From a virus, in IMG/VR virus record IMGVR_UViG_3300048088_000336, positions 1 through 64,000 of that record: a DNA stretch of 64,000 nucleotides. The stretch is one strand, 5' to 3'. The position numbers were made by a program, and so were the translations under genes. Below, piece after piece: positions 24,221-32,205 of this stretch. Position 1 is the first letter of the stretch, and each line of letters begins with the position of its first letter. The notes under the pieces are model-generated. The model had not been told where the DNA came from. It searched no databases and saw only the letters and a list, made by a program, of their open reading frames with translations.

Positions 24221-24946
24221 ATGTACCGCAAGTCTCTGGCTGTAGCCGCCGCCGTCGGCGCGCTGGCCCTCCCGCTGGCCCTGGCCATTCCGGCCGCCGC
24301 CGACCCCACCACATGCGCCAACGCCGTCAACGGCACCAAGTCGTGCGACTACGACGGGCTGCGCGTCAACGTCCACGTCGGCAACCTGGGTACCGTCGGG
24401 GCCCGACTGGGCAACGGTGGCACCTGCGATTCGGACACGCTGTTGCTCGTGCAGGTCCGCGCTGATCAGCACGGTTCCCACCAGCGGGTGATCCGGGCGG
24501 AGTCCGCCTACGGCACCGCGCAGGCAGACCTCAAGGCCAAGCAGGACGCCTATAACGCTGCCGTGGCCGGACACAACGCGAACCCGCCCACCGCCACCCA
24601 GGCTGACGTTGACCGGGCGAAGAATGCGCGCGACGTTGCGCAGACCAACGCCGACGCCGCCCGTCGGGAGTTGCAGGAGGCGCGCGACGCCGACAGTGTC
24701 CTGCTCGCCCGGATCTCCCTGCTGGGTAGCCGGATCCACGGCACCGAGTGCACCACCCCCACACCGGTGCCACCCACCACGGACGTCCCCGTGCCCACAG
24801 ACACCCCGGCACCCCCGGTGATCGTGGGTGGGCCGACCATCGTCAACAACCCCCCGGCCGAGCAGTCCCAGGTGGGTCAAGCCCCGCAGGGGTTCGTTAG
24901 TGCTGGTGGTGGCGCTGACGCGGCAGCGGTCGAGTCTTTCAGTTGA
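24221..24946 (+). CDS. Secreted coiled-coil protein
   Basis: 241 residues. A clear signal peptide (MYRKSLAVAAAVGALALPLAL, cleavage near IPAAA-D). The mature part has Cys residues in TTCANAVNGTKSCDYDGL, a helical coiled-coil stretch (residues about 95-165), and a Pro/Thr-rich C-terminus. There is no LPxTG motif and no C-terminal hydrophobic anchor, so it is not an ordinary sortase substrate. GAGGGGA precedes the ATG. The stop overlaps the TTG start of the sortase gene, so the two proteins probably act together. Confidence 0.75.
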   Translation: MYRKSLAVAAAVGALALPLALAIPAAADPTTCANAVNGTKSCDYDGLRVNVHVGNLGTVGARLGNGGTCDSDTLLLVQVRADQHGSHQRVIRAESAYGTAQADLKAKQDAYNAAVAGHNANPPTATQADVDRAKNARDVAQTNADAARRELQEARDADSVLLARISLLGSRIHGTECTTPTPVPPTTDVPVPTDTPAPPVIVGGPTIVNNPPAEQSQVGQAPQGFVSAGGGADAAAVESFS

Positions 24947-25641
24947 GTCGTCTCGCGGCCGTCATGGTCGCGTTGTGTGCGCTGGTCGCCCTCGTCGCCG
25001 GTTGTAGCCCCGGTGGCGGGGGCGTTCCCGCGCATGGTCCGATCGTGGTGCGCAACCAGGCACCACCACCACCGATCCAACCGGCGAGCCTCGACATTCC
25101 GCAGATCAGTGTGCACTCCACTCTGATTCCGTTGGGTGTTGTCGCGGATGGCCCCGATAAGGGCGCGGTGGCGGAACCGGATGTCAACCATCCACAGCAG
25201 GCGGGCTACTACTGTGTGACCCCGCAACCCGCACCGGTGCCGCCTGTGTGCACGTGGGGTGTCGTCCCGGGCGCGCTGGGTCCGGCTGTGATCATCGGGC
25301 ATGTGGATGGGTCGATCCGCAACGGGGCGCATCAACAGGGTGTGTTCTTTCGCCTCCACGAGCTGCGCCCCGGTGACCAAGTCGACGTCACCCGATTGGA
25401 TGGCAGTGTCGTAGCGTTCGAGGTGTACCGCAGTGTGCAGGTGGATAAGCGCACCGGGTTCCCCACTCAGGACGTCTACGGCAACACCACCGCCCCAGAG
25501 TTGCGTTTGATCACGTGCACGGGGAAGTTTGTGGGCGGTCCGTTGGGATATAAGGACAACCTGATCGTTTTCGCCCGGCTGGCGGGGGTCACTGCGGCAC
25601 CGGTGGCCGCTCCGAACTCAGTACCGGTTCCCCGGGGTTGA
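24943..25641 (+). CDS. Class E/F-like sortase, lipoprotein-type signal
   Basis: 232 residues. The N-terminus has a lipoprotein-like signal ending LVAGC. The sortase core has His120 in VIIGHVDG and Cys192 in LITCTGKF, the catalytic pair of class E/F transpeptidases. The Arg expected near YRDN is replaced by Lys in GYKDN, although a nearby Arg (FARL) could serve; activity is therefore uncertain. Sortases join proteins to peptidoglycan outside the cell. The TTG start overlaps the stop of the secreted-protein gene. Sortases are rare in phages. Confidence 0.8.
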   Translation: MSRLAAVMVALCALVALVAGCSPGGGGVPAHGPIVVRNQAPPPPIQPASLDIPQISVHSTLIPLGVVADGPDKGAVAEPDVNHPQQAGYYCVTPQPAPVPPVCTWGVVPGALGPAVIIGHVDGSIRNGAHQQGVFFRLHELRPGDQVDVTRLDGSVVAFEVYRSVQVDKRTGFPTQDVYGNTTAPELRLITCTGKFVGGPLGYKDNLIVFARLAGVTAAPVAAPNSVPVPRG

Positions 25642-25753
25642 GTCCGTAGTCGCAGCGCAGCACGGCGAGTAGCTGCTCTGGGGTGAGTTCGACGCGGACT
25701 CGTCGCGGGGGCAGTGCGGCCATGGTGTGCCAGGCGTAGCTGTAGTCGTCCAT
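25589..25753 (-). CDS. Small hypothetical protein, minus strand
   Basis: 54 residues from ATG 25753 (GTG 25777 would add 8). The segment VRVELTPEQLLAVLRCDYG looks like a real helix-forming protein. It overlaps the 3' end of the sortase gene by 53 bases. There is no clear ribosome site at close range, so the call is tentative. Confidence 0.45.
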   Translation of the reverse strand: MDDYSYAWHTMAALPPRRVRVELTPEQLLAVLRCDYGLNPGEPVLSSERPPVPQ

Positions 25754-25790
25754 GCGTACGCAGGGTAAGCCCCTCACGGCGACAGCGCAC

Positions 25791-25814
25791 TGTGGTATGG
25801 TTGGTGGCGTTCCG
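25791..25814 (+). promoter_or_regulatory. Promoter with GTTCCG leader element (gene at 25837)
   Basis: TGTGG (25791-25795), TATGGT (25796-25801), 7-base spacer, GTTCCG (25809-25814), 22 bases before the ATG at 25837. It is an extended -10 type without a clear -35. Confidence 0.6.
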
Positions 25815-25836
25815 GTCCCCTTGAGGAGGCGCCCCC

Positions 25837-26145
25837 ATGGACTACGTCAAAACCATGTTCGGTCAGAACGCCCAGCACGTTCCCGCCTGGCTCTACATCC
25901 AAGACGCGGGCCACGGCGTGGTGACCTTCGCCGGATCATCCATGTCATCACCGGCCGACCACCCGCTGCGCTACGCATCCCCGCGCACCCACCAGTTCAT
26001 CGTCGGCGAGATCATCGTCCGGCCACACCTCATCGTCGCCACCGACGCACTCCGAGGTAAAGGACTAGCCAATCTGATCACCATCGAACACGACATTGAC
26101 CGCATGCTCACCGACGGGGAGATCCTGCTCGGCCGCCGCCCATGA
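25837..26145 (+). CDS. Hypothetical protein
   Basis: 102 residues, unknown function. It looks like a compact soluble domain (PAWLYIQDAGHGVVTFAGSS, HQFIVGEIIVRPHLIVA). GAGGAGG precedes the ATG. The stop overlaps the next start by 4 bases (ATGA), so it is co-transcribed with the YdjM-like gene. Confidence 0.75.
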   Translation: MDYVKTMFGQNAQHVPAWLYIQDAGHGVVTFAGSSMSSPADHPLRYASPRTHQFIVGEIIVRPHLIVATDALRGKGLANLITIEHDIDRMLTDGEILLGRRP

Positions 26146-27152
26146 TGTCGCCAGGCCACAGCCTGTCCGGCCCACCCGTGGCCTACTCCCTGTGCCTTCT
26201 CTACGAACTGTCCACAGGTGTGGAGCTGGCCTGGGGAATCCCGCACATCGCCGCGATCATCGTCGCCGGATGGTGCAACTGGCCCGACTGCGACACCCTG
26301 AAGTCCACCGTCTCCACCTCCCTGGGGATCATCACCCGCAGCCTGCACGAACTCGTCGTCATGCTCTGCGCCGTCATCTACTACGCCACCCGCTCCGAAA
26401 AAGACGACCCCAAAAAGCCCGTCATTCACCGGGGCGCCACCCACACGTGGCCCGGCGCTGTCTTCATGGGCCTGCTGGTCGCCGTGATCTGCCTCGCCTG
26501 GCCGATGTGGGGAACCATCGGTGTTCTCGGAATCTCCCTGCACTGGGCGATGCGCGGCCTCTACATCCCCAACTCCCCCGACAAGCCACTCGGTAAGACC
26601 GCCCTGGACGGGCACAGGCTGTTCGCCCGAATCGGCATCGTGGTCTACCACCGCATGGGTGTGGCCCTGAAACGCAATGCCGTGGAGATCCTGCGCATGC
26701 TGCCCATGCCCGGCAAGTACCTGCGGGCGTTCGGGCGCACCGGCACTTTCGCGATCTGCCTCGGTGTCGCGTTCATTCTGGTCCGGGCGACCCCCGCGCT
26801 GGACACCCCGTGGGCGGGCCTGCTCGGTGCCGCCGCCGCCGTCGGTGTCCTCACGCACATGGTCGGCGACAGCGTGACGGAGTGCGGCATCTGTTGGTTC
26901 TTCCCCTTCAGGCACCCCCGCACCGGGAAACGGTGGGAGTTCGTGCACCTGCCGAAGTGGTTGGCTTTCAAAACCGGCCGGGCGTTCGAGTACGGCATCG
27001 TCTACCCCCTGCTGATGCTCGCCGCGATGGTCGCCATGCCCGGTGGTTTCGCCCTGGTCTTGGAGGTTTACGCCGCGTGGCGCACCAACCATGTGCAGGC
27101 GACGGCGCTACGGTTCGCGCCATGGCTAACGGAACCTCAACTGACTCTCTAG
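26142..27152 (+). CDS. YdjM-like membrane metal-dependent hydrolase
   Basis: 336 residues with about six membrane segments. It carries the family marks HRGATHTW and THMVGDSVTECGICWFFPF, whose His and Asp residues are thought to bind metal. Relatives (YdjM, PF04307) are membrane-bound hydrolases of unclear substrate and are often found in phage and SOS-regulated genes. The C-terminal 70 residues are hydrophobic. It is the last island gene before the connector genes and overlaps the next start by 31 bases. Confidence 0.75.
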   Translation: MMSPGHSLSGPPVAYSLCLLYELSTGVELAWGIPHIAAIIVAGWCNWPDCDTLKSTVSTSLGIITRSLHELVVMLCAVIYYATRSEKDDPKKPVIHRGATHTWPGAVFMGLLVAVICLAWPMWGTIGVLGISLHWAMRGLYIPNSPDKPLGKTALDGHRLFARIGIVVYHRMGVALKRNAVEILRMLPMPGKYLRAFGRTGTFAICLGVAFILVRATPALDTPWAGLLGAAAAVGVLTHMVGDSVTECGICWFFPFRHPRTGKRWEFVHLPKWLAFKTGRAFEYGIVYPLLMLAAMVAMPGGFALVLEVYAAWRTNHVQATALRFAPWLTEPQLTL

Positions 27153-27601
27153 ACACCCCGGCTGAGGACACCCCGGCCGACAAGGACGCCGCCGCGTCGG
27201 TGAAGTCCCGCCGAGCGGGCAAGCGCCCGCAGGCAACCCTCGACAACGGTATCGACGACGAACCGGAAGCCGAGATCCGCTCCCATCCCCTGGAACTGGC
27301 CGCGCACCGGCCGTCCCCCGCGCACACCCTGACCGGGTCATGGATCGCCGGGCACATCACGTCCACCGACTACACGGTCGCGCGGGACCACGCCTACCTC
27401 ACCTGGTACCCGGAGGGCTGCCAGCAGACGTCGACGCGTCTGCTGTGGACGCGGGGGCAGCACGTGCTCCGGGAGTACTACGACCGCTTCGGCGGGGACA
27501 ACGCCCCCTCCGAGCCGCACCTCGCGGAAGCGGTCAACGAACCGGGCGGGGGACTGTTCGCGGAAGGCCGGGGCATGGCATCGGTGGGCATCGAAAGCTG
27601 A
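27122..27601 (+). CDS. Hypothetical protein, head-tail region
   Basis: 159 residues. The N-terminal 50 residues are acidic and disordered; the rest is polar with a segment HAYLTWYPEGCQQTSTRLLW. Unknown function. By position (first of a run of overlapping connector genes) it may be a minor structural protein. The stop overlaps the next start (TGATG). Confidence 0.6.
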   Translation: MANGTSTDSLDTPAEDTPADKDAAASVKSRRAGKRPQATLDNGIDDEPEAEIRSHPLELAAHRPSPAHTLTGSWIAGHITSTDYTVARDHAYLTWYPEGCQQTSTRLLWTRGQHVLREYYDRFGGDNAPSEPHLAEAVNEPGGGLFAEGRGMASVGIES

Positions 27602-28218
27602 TGGCCCCGGTTGTCATCGTCGAGGAGGTTCGCCACTACCTGTCGAGCCCCCCGTGGAGCGGGTACCAGGAGGCGTCCTGTGCTCTGCTGATCGACCAGC
27701 GGCAGCGGGAGCTTCAGAACTACCTGTCGTGCCCGATCGACCCGATCGACTTCACTGAGAACGTCGAGGTCCTGGCGTCGGGTCTACTGGCCACGACCTA
27801 CCCGGTGTTCGCTGTGCTCGGCATCGACTCGGTGGTGGTGTCCCCGCAGGCTGTGTTCGGTGAGGCTCTCCCGGCCCCGTACACGTGGCGGGGGGAAGGG
27901 TGGGTGACCGCGCCGACCCCGACACCGGGCGGCCCGGCGAACACCAGCCGCCCCTACACGATCACCTCGGGGGACTGTTACGCGCTGCGGGTGCCGTTTC
28001 ATTACCTGGCCGGGTGGGGACCGCAACCCGACATCACTGGGGCGATCATCCAGAAGGTGGCGGCCGTGATGCTCAACCGCCACGATGACACGGTCACCGC
28101 GCGGGCCCTGGACGCGAAGCCGCCGCCACCGTTGAAGGAAACGTGGCTACCGGAGGAACTCAAAGCCCTGTCCTACCGTCGGATCCGGCGCGGTGGCACA
28201 GCCCGGAGCACGTGGTGA
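27601..28218 (+). CDS. Putative head-tail adaptor
   Basis: 205 residues. The opening EEVRHYLSSPPWSGYQEASCALLIDQRQRELQ and the following strands fit a connector protein that joins portal to tail, as expected at this place in the order. The family is not certain. The start overlaps the previous stop and the end overlaps the next GTG. Confidence 0.6.
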   Translation: MAPVVIVEEVRHYLSSPPWSGYQEASCALLIDQRQRELQNYLSCPIDPIDFTENVEVLASGLLATTYPVFAVLGIDSVVVSPQAVFGEALPAPYTWRGEGWVTAPTPTPGGPANTSRPYTITSGDCYALRVPFHYLAGWGPQPDITGAIIQKVAAVMLNRHDDTVTARALDAKPPPPLKETWLPEELKALSYRRIRRGGTARSTW

Positions 28219-28700
28219 TCCGCATCAGTGTCGAGGGTTTGACGGCGGTGAAGGACCACCTGGAGGACATGCGCCGCCGCGCCGAGGATGTGTCCCCGGC
28301 GTGGGAGGAGTTCCTGGAGTGGTGGGTGACGACCAACGTGGAGCAGTTCAGTTCACGCGGCGCCCGCTGGCGGACCCCGTGGAAGCCGCTGGCGCCGCGC
28401 ACGGTCGCAGAGAAGCGCCGCCAGGGGTACCTGTCGGAACCGTTGGTGCGCACCACCCGGTTGCGTAACGCGATGACCCGGCGCCCCCTGGAGGTGGAGC
28501 GGGTCACCGCCACTGATGTTGAGGCCGGGACGGACCTGTATTACGCGAAGTACCACCAGTCGGGCACGAGGTACATGCCCGCCAGGAAACTGATCAACGC
28601 TGATGCGGTGGCCCGGGAGGGTGCGGCCGGTGCGGCCGTACTGTCGTGGATAGTGGAGGGCGTCCCGAACACGGGTGGCGTGCGACGGTTGGAGCGCTGA
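28215..28700 (+). CDS. Virion morphogenesis (Mu gpG/HK97 gp10-like) neck protein
   Basis: 161 residues. The family features are visible: WEEFLEWWVTTNVEQFSSRGARW, an invariant-type WKPLAPRTVAEK, LVRTTRLRNAM, and the C-terminal YAKYHQSGTRYMPARK. These are typical of Mu gpG/P2 gpS-like tail completion proteins that sit at the neck. GTG 28215 overlaps the adaptor stop; GTG 28212 is an equal alternative. Confidence 0.75.
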   Translation: MIRISVEGLTAVKDHLEDMRRRAEDVSPAWEEFLEWWVTTNVEQFSSRGARWRTPWKPLAPRTVAEKRRQGYLSEPLVRTTRLRNAMTRRPLEVERVTATDVEAGTDLYYAKYHQSGTRYMPARKLINADAVAREGAAGAAVLSWIVEGVPNTGGVRRLER

Positions 28701-29026
28701 TGGACTGCCCATTTTGTGACCGGATCGCCAACCATGACGTTGACCCGTACTACTCCGATGACCGGGCGGTGACGTTCGCTCCCCTGGATCCGGTCACCAA
28801 AGGGCATCTTCTGGTGGTGTCCCGCACCCATATTCACAACGTGGGTGAGGATCCGATGACAGCGGGGCGGGTCATGGAGATGGCCGCCCGGATTGCCCGC
28901 ACCGTCGGCGACGCCAACATCATCACCTCGATCGGTCCGGCCGCCACCCAAACCGTGCGGCACCTGCACCTTCATGTGGTGCCCCGCCGCGCCGGTGACG
29001 GCCTGAAGCTGCCGTGGGCGCCGTGA
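28700..29026 (+). CDS. HIT family protein
   Basis: 108 residues with the full histidine triad HLHLHVV (His88, His90, His92) and the N-terminal pair CPFC seen in many HIT hydrolases. HIT enzymes hydrolyse nucleoside phosphoramidates or dinucleoside polyphosphates in the cytoplasm. The ATG overlaps the previous stop. It is embedded in the connector operon, an odd place for a nucleotide enzyme; a role in countering nucleotide-signal defence is possible but unproved. Confidence 0.9.
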   Translation: MDCPFCDRIANHDVDPYYSDDRAVTFAPLDPVTKGHLLVVSRTHIHNVGEDPMTAGRVMEMAARIARTVGDANIITSIGPAATQTVRHLHLHVVPRRAGDGLKLPWAP

Positions 29027-29340
29027 TGTTGGATTCGATGCACCGCGCCCGCACGGGACGCCACCTCGGGCTGACCCTCTACGCGCAGCTCGGCACCTGT
29101 CCGGACGACTCCGATGTGTTCCTGGCCCTGTTCAACACTCGCGAACTGGCCCGCACCGCTGAGAACGCACTGAATGGATTGACCGTGGTCTCCCCACCCT
29201 GGTTGGCGATCGGCCGCCTGATCTACCCGGTGACCAACCCGGTGCTCGCCGGGGAGTTCATCGGGGTCGCGACCAGTGATGAGGTCGCCGAGCGGATCAC
29301 TGAGGCGGTCAGTCGCGGCTGGACGGTGGGTCATGGCTGA
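29026..29340 (+). CDS. Hypothetical protein, tail region
   Basis: 104 residues from ATG 29026 (GTG 29023 and 29014 are in frame). Mixed alpha/beta composition, unknown function. It overlaps both neighbours by a few bases, so it is co-translated with the connector genes. Confidence 0.6.
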   Translation: MLDSMHRARTGRHLGLTLYAQLGTCPDDSDVFLALFNTRELARTAENALNGLTVVSPPWLAIGRLIYPVTNPVLAGEFIGVATSDEVAERITEAVSRGWTVGHG

Positions 29341-29971
29341 GCACGGGGCGAAACCGGTCCGGGACAAGGTCACGGCCTTGCTGGCCGCTGACCTGCCGAA
29401 CCGGATCCCGATGGCCTGCAACTTGTGGGCCCTGGATAAGGCGGAGCTGCCCACCCCCGACATGATCCATTCGGGGGATGTGGCTGACGGGGTGTTGGAT
29501 CATCGGGGCGAGACGTGGATCGAGGTCATCACCCCGCGCCTGCTGCCCCGCACCCGCACCATGGGATTGAACCCCAACGGGTACATGACCCACCGGTACC
29601 GGTATTCGGCCCGCATCTACGTGTGGGTGATCTCCCCAGTGTGGGATGACGCCGTCGACATCTGCAACCGCACCGCCACCGTCACCCGCGACTCCCTGAT
29701 GGCCTACCCGACCCTGGCCCCACCCCCCGCCGTGGGCGACACCGGGTTCCTGGTCCGTTACGACACGATCGCCGAGGATTTCGGGGAACCGTTCCGTATC
29801 GGTGGCCGCAACGGTGGCTCCCCCCGGGTTCGGATGGGTGCCCTGCTCAATTACGAGATCGAACACGAGTACGCGGCCGGTGACCCGGACACCACCGCCG
29901 CGTGGGGCACATTCGACACTTACGACCTGCGGGTGACGCTGGTACCCGTGCTGACTCGCATCGGAGGATGA
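29333..29971 (+). CDS. Putative tail terminator/completion protein
   Basis: 212 residues. By place in the order (after the gpG-like protein and just before the sheath) it is a candidate tail terminator. It has a strand-rich centre (HRYRYSARIYVWVISPVWD) and no recognised domain. ATG 29333 overlaps the previous stop. Confidence 0.55.
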   Translation: MAEHGAKPVRDKVTALLAADLPNRIPMACNLWALDKAELPTPDMIHSGDVADGVLDHRGETWIEVITPRLLPRTRTMGLNPNGYMTHRYRYSARIYVWVISPVWDDAVDICNRTATVTRDSLMAYPTLAPPPAVGDTGFLVRYDTIAEDFGEPFRIGGRNGGSPRVRMGALLNYEIEHEYAAGDPDTTAAWGTFDTYDLRVTLVPVLTRIGG

Positions 29972-29973
29972 CC

Positions 29974-30183
29974 ATGCCTGTTTTGATCAACACGGGTCGC
30001 GCGGGAGTCACCTATGACGACGCCGGGCACTCACTCGGCGGGGGTGAACGCATTCCCGTCACCGAGGTCGACTACACCGGGCAGGACGCCATCGACCGGG
30101 GAATCCTGCGGGTGGAAGACGACCCGCCCCCCGCTACGCCACGGGACCGCGACACCGAACCCGGCGCGTCGCAAGCGGAGTAA
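29974..30183 (+). CDS. Small hypothetical protein
   Basis: 69 residues, unknown function. ATG 29974 is 6 bases after CGGAGG; the ATG at 29968 is too close to that site. It lies directly before the sheath gene, with an acidic, Pro-rich tail. Confidence 0.6.
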   Translation: MPVLINTGRAGVTYDDAGHSLGGGERIPVTEVDYTGQDAIDRGILRVEDDPPPATPRDRDTEPGASQAE

Positions 30184-30232
30184 CCCCGCGATCCTGCGAT
30201 GATCCGCCCGTGCCGATCCACGGGAGGGCCGC

Positions 30233-31696
30233 ATGGCTGTAGGTGTCACCGTTGCCCGCACCGCTGCGGCCGGATCGCTGTACCCCATTCCCGTTCCGAG
30301 CGCCTCCTATTTCGTGGTGGGCCTGGCCAACCGTGGCCCGTCGGTCGACGTCGTGCGCGTGACGTCGATGGCGCAGTTCGAGGCCGCGTTCGGTACCCGC
30401 CCCAGCTTCGGCAACCTCTACGACGACGTCTCCACGTTCTTCTCCGAAGGCGGCGGTGAGGCTTACGTCGCCCGCGTCGTCGGACCGGCCGCCACCCAAG
30501 GGTCCCTGGCGACCCCACTGGCGGACCGCGCCGGTACCCCGGTGAGCACCATGCAGGTCACCGCCAAAGGGCCGGGCGCGTGGTCCTCGGATGTCACTGT
30601 CTCGGTCATCGCCGGGACGGTCCCCAACACGTTCACCCTCTCGATCTCCTACCTGGGTGTCGAGGTGGAACGGTTCGCAAACCTGACCTCCCCGCAGGAC
30701 GCGGTCACCAAGACGGCCGGATCCGCGTGGGTGACTTTGACGGATCTCGCGTCGGTGACGACCGCGCCGAACAACAATCCCGCCGTGGTGGGCCCGGTGG
30801 CCCTGTCGGCCGGTGCCGATGACCGGGGGTCGGTGGACGCCGCCGCCATGGTCACCGCCTTGAACCGGTTCGGTGGCCAGTTCGGTGACGGGTGCGTCGC
30901 CATCCCCGGTGGGGGGGACGCCACGCACGCGGGACTGCTGACGCACGCCACCGCGAACAACCGGCTGGCGATCTGTGTGTCCGCGCGGGGCGCGTCAGCG
31001 ACCCAGTTGGCGACGTTGGCGGCCGGATACAACTCCGAGTACGGGGGGCTGTTCGGTCCATGGGTGCAAACCCGGGACGCGTTCGGTGGGACCCTGGTGA
31101 TCCCACCGGACGGTTACATCGCCGCCGTGCGGGCTCGCGCGCACCGCGATGTGGGCCCATGGCAGGCCCCAGCGGGGGAACGCGCCCGATCCTCAGTTGT
31201 CGTGGGTGTGGATCAGATTTTCGATTCCGCCACCGCCAACGCCCTGGAGGACGCGAAAGTCTCCCCGATCCTGCCCACCACGGGTGGGGTTCGGCTCTAC
31301 GGGTGGCGGTCCCTGTCGGCGGACACCGCGAACTGGCGGCTGCTCACCGGTGTGGACACGATCAACCGGATCGTGATCGCCGCCAGTCAGCAGCTTCAGC
31401 TCCTCCTGTTCGAGACGATCGACTCCAAGGGGCACCTGCTGTCCCGCGTGGAGGGCGCCCTGATCGGCATTGTGCAACCCATGGCCGACGCAGGCGGGCT
31501 GTACGCGTGGGTGGACGCGGACCCCAACGGGGGCAATCCCGTGCAGCAGGACCCCGGTTACGCGGTCACCACGGACCCGTCCCGGGAGGTGGCGTCAGCC
31601 AACATGGTTGTCGCCAACGTCGCGGTGCGCGTGTCCCCGACCGGTGCGCTGATCGCATTGACCGTGACCAAGGTCGGCGTCACCCGGCGATTCTGA
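30233..31696 (+). CDS. Tail sheath protein
   Basis: 487 residues with the features of contractile-tail sheaths: N-terminal PSASYFVVGLANRGP, then DDVSTFFSEGGGEAYVARVVG, and the C-terminal RVSPTGALIALTVTKVG. It forms the outer cylinder that contracts to drive the tube into the cell. GGGAGG precedes the ATG. The tube protein gene follows at once, as in other myoviruses. This gene establishes the contractile tail type. Confidence 0.9.
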   Translation: MAVGVTVARTAAAGSLYPIPVPSASYFVVGLANRGPSVDVVRVTSMAQFEAAFGTRPSFGNLYDDVSTFFSEGGGEAYVARVVGPAATQGSLATPLADRAGTPVSTMQVTAKGPGAWSSDVTVSVIAGTVPNTFTLSISYLGVEVERFANLTSPQDAVTKTAGSAWVTLTDLASVTTAPNNNPAVVGPVALSAGADDRGSVDAAAMVTALNRFGGQFGDGCVAIPGGGDATHAGLLTHATANNRLAICVSARGASATQLATLAAGYNSEYGGLFGPWVQTRDAFGGTLVIPPDGYIAAVRARAHRDVGPWQAPAGERARSSVVVGVDQIFDSATANALEDAKVSPILPTTGGVRLYGWRSLSADTANWRLLTGVDTINRIVIAASQQLQLLLFETIDSKGHLLSRVEGALIGIVQPMADAGGLYAWVDADPNGGNPVQQDPGYAVTTDPSREVASANMVVANVAVRVSPTGALIALTVTKVGVTRRF

Positions 31697-31706
31697 GGAG
31701 TAGAGC

Positions 31707-32120
31707 ATGAAAGCTGCGGCACGCCAGTGGCTCGTCACGGTGGCCGCCCTGGGCAATCGGACGTTCGCCGAGAAGTCCGGTGGGGAGAAGAAGTCTGAGA
31801 CCACGAAGTGGCGTGATGGTGGCGCAGTGTTCTCCGATGTGATCACCGCGCCCCCGGAGATCTCCGATGTGGTGCTCACCAACGCTTATGACCCGGATGT
31901 CGACGCGGCCATGATCTCCACGCTGCTCACTCAGGTCGGGGTGCTCACCACCACGATTACTCAGGTTCCGCTTTACGGTGACATGACCCGCGTGCCTGGG
32001 GTGAAACCACTGGTGTACACGGGGGCAGTGCTCACGGCGGTGACGCCCCCGGACCCGAACTCGAACTCCGGTGACCCCGGCACCTACAAGCTGACGTTCT
32101 CCGTCAACGCGCTGACCTGA
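31707..32120 (+). CDS. Tail tube protein
   Basis: 137 residues, strand-rich, the right size and position (just after the sheath) for the inner tail tube. It has KSGGEKKSETTKWRDGGAVFSDV and a closing YKLTFSVNALT. AGGAG precedes the ATG. A large hairpin follows it. Confidence 0.75.
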   Translation: MKAAARQWLVTVAALGNRTFAEKSGGEKKSETTKWRDGGAVFSDVITAPPEISDVVLTNAYDPDVDAAMISTLLTQVGVLTTTITQVPLYGDMTRVPGVKPLVYTGAVLTAVTPPDPNSNSGDPGTYKLTFSVNALT

Positions 32121-32124
32121 TCGT

Positions 32125-32188
32125 TTACGGGTGGTGCGGGCTGACCTCGATACTCACAGGGGTCGAGGTCGGCCCGGACTGCCCGTAA
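32125..32188 (+). terminator. Large hairpin between tube and chaperone genes
   Basis: The inner stem pairs CGGGCTGACCTCGA (32137-32150) with TCGAGGTCGGCCCG (32163-32176) with one T-G pair and a 12-base loop. An outer stem pairs TTACGGG (32125-32131) with CCCGTAA (32182-32188). It probably lowers readthrough from the abundant sheath and tube genes into the chaperones. Confidence 0.65.
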
Positions 32189-32205
32189 CCCTGTGAGGAG
32201 TACCC

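Noticed and set aside
24221-24946. Secreted protein as a classical LPxTG sortase substrate
   Set aside because: No LPxTG-like motif followed by a hydrophobic segment and basic tail is present at the C-terminus.
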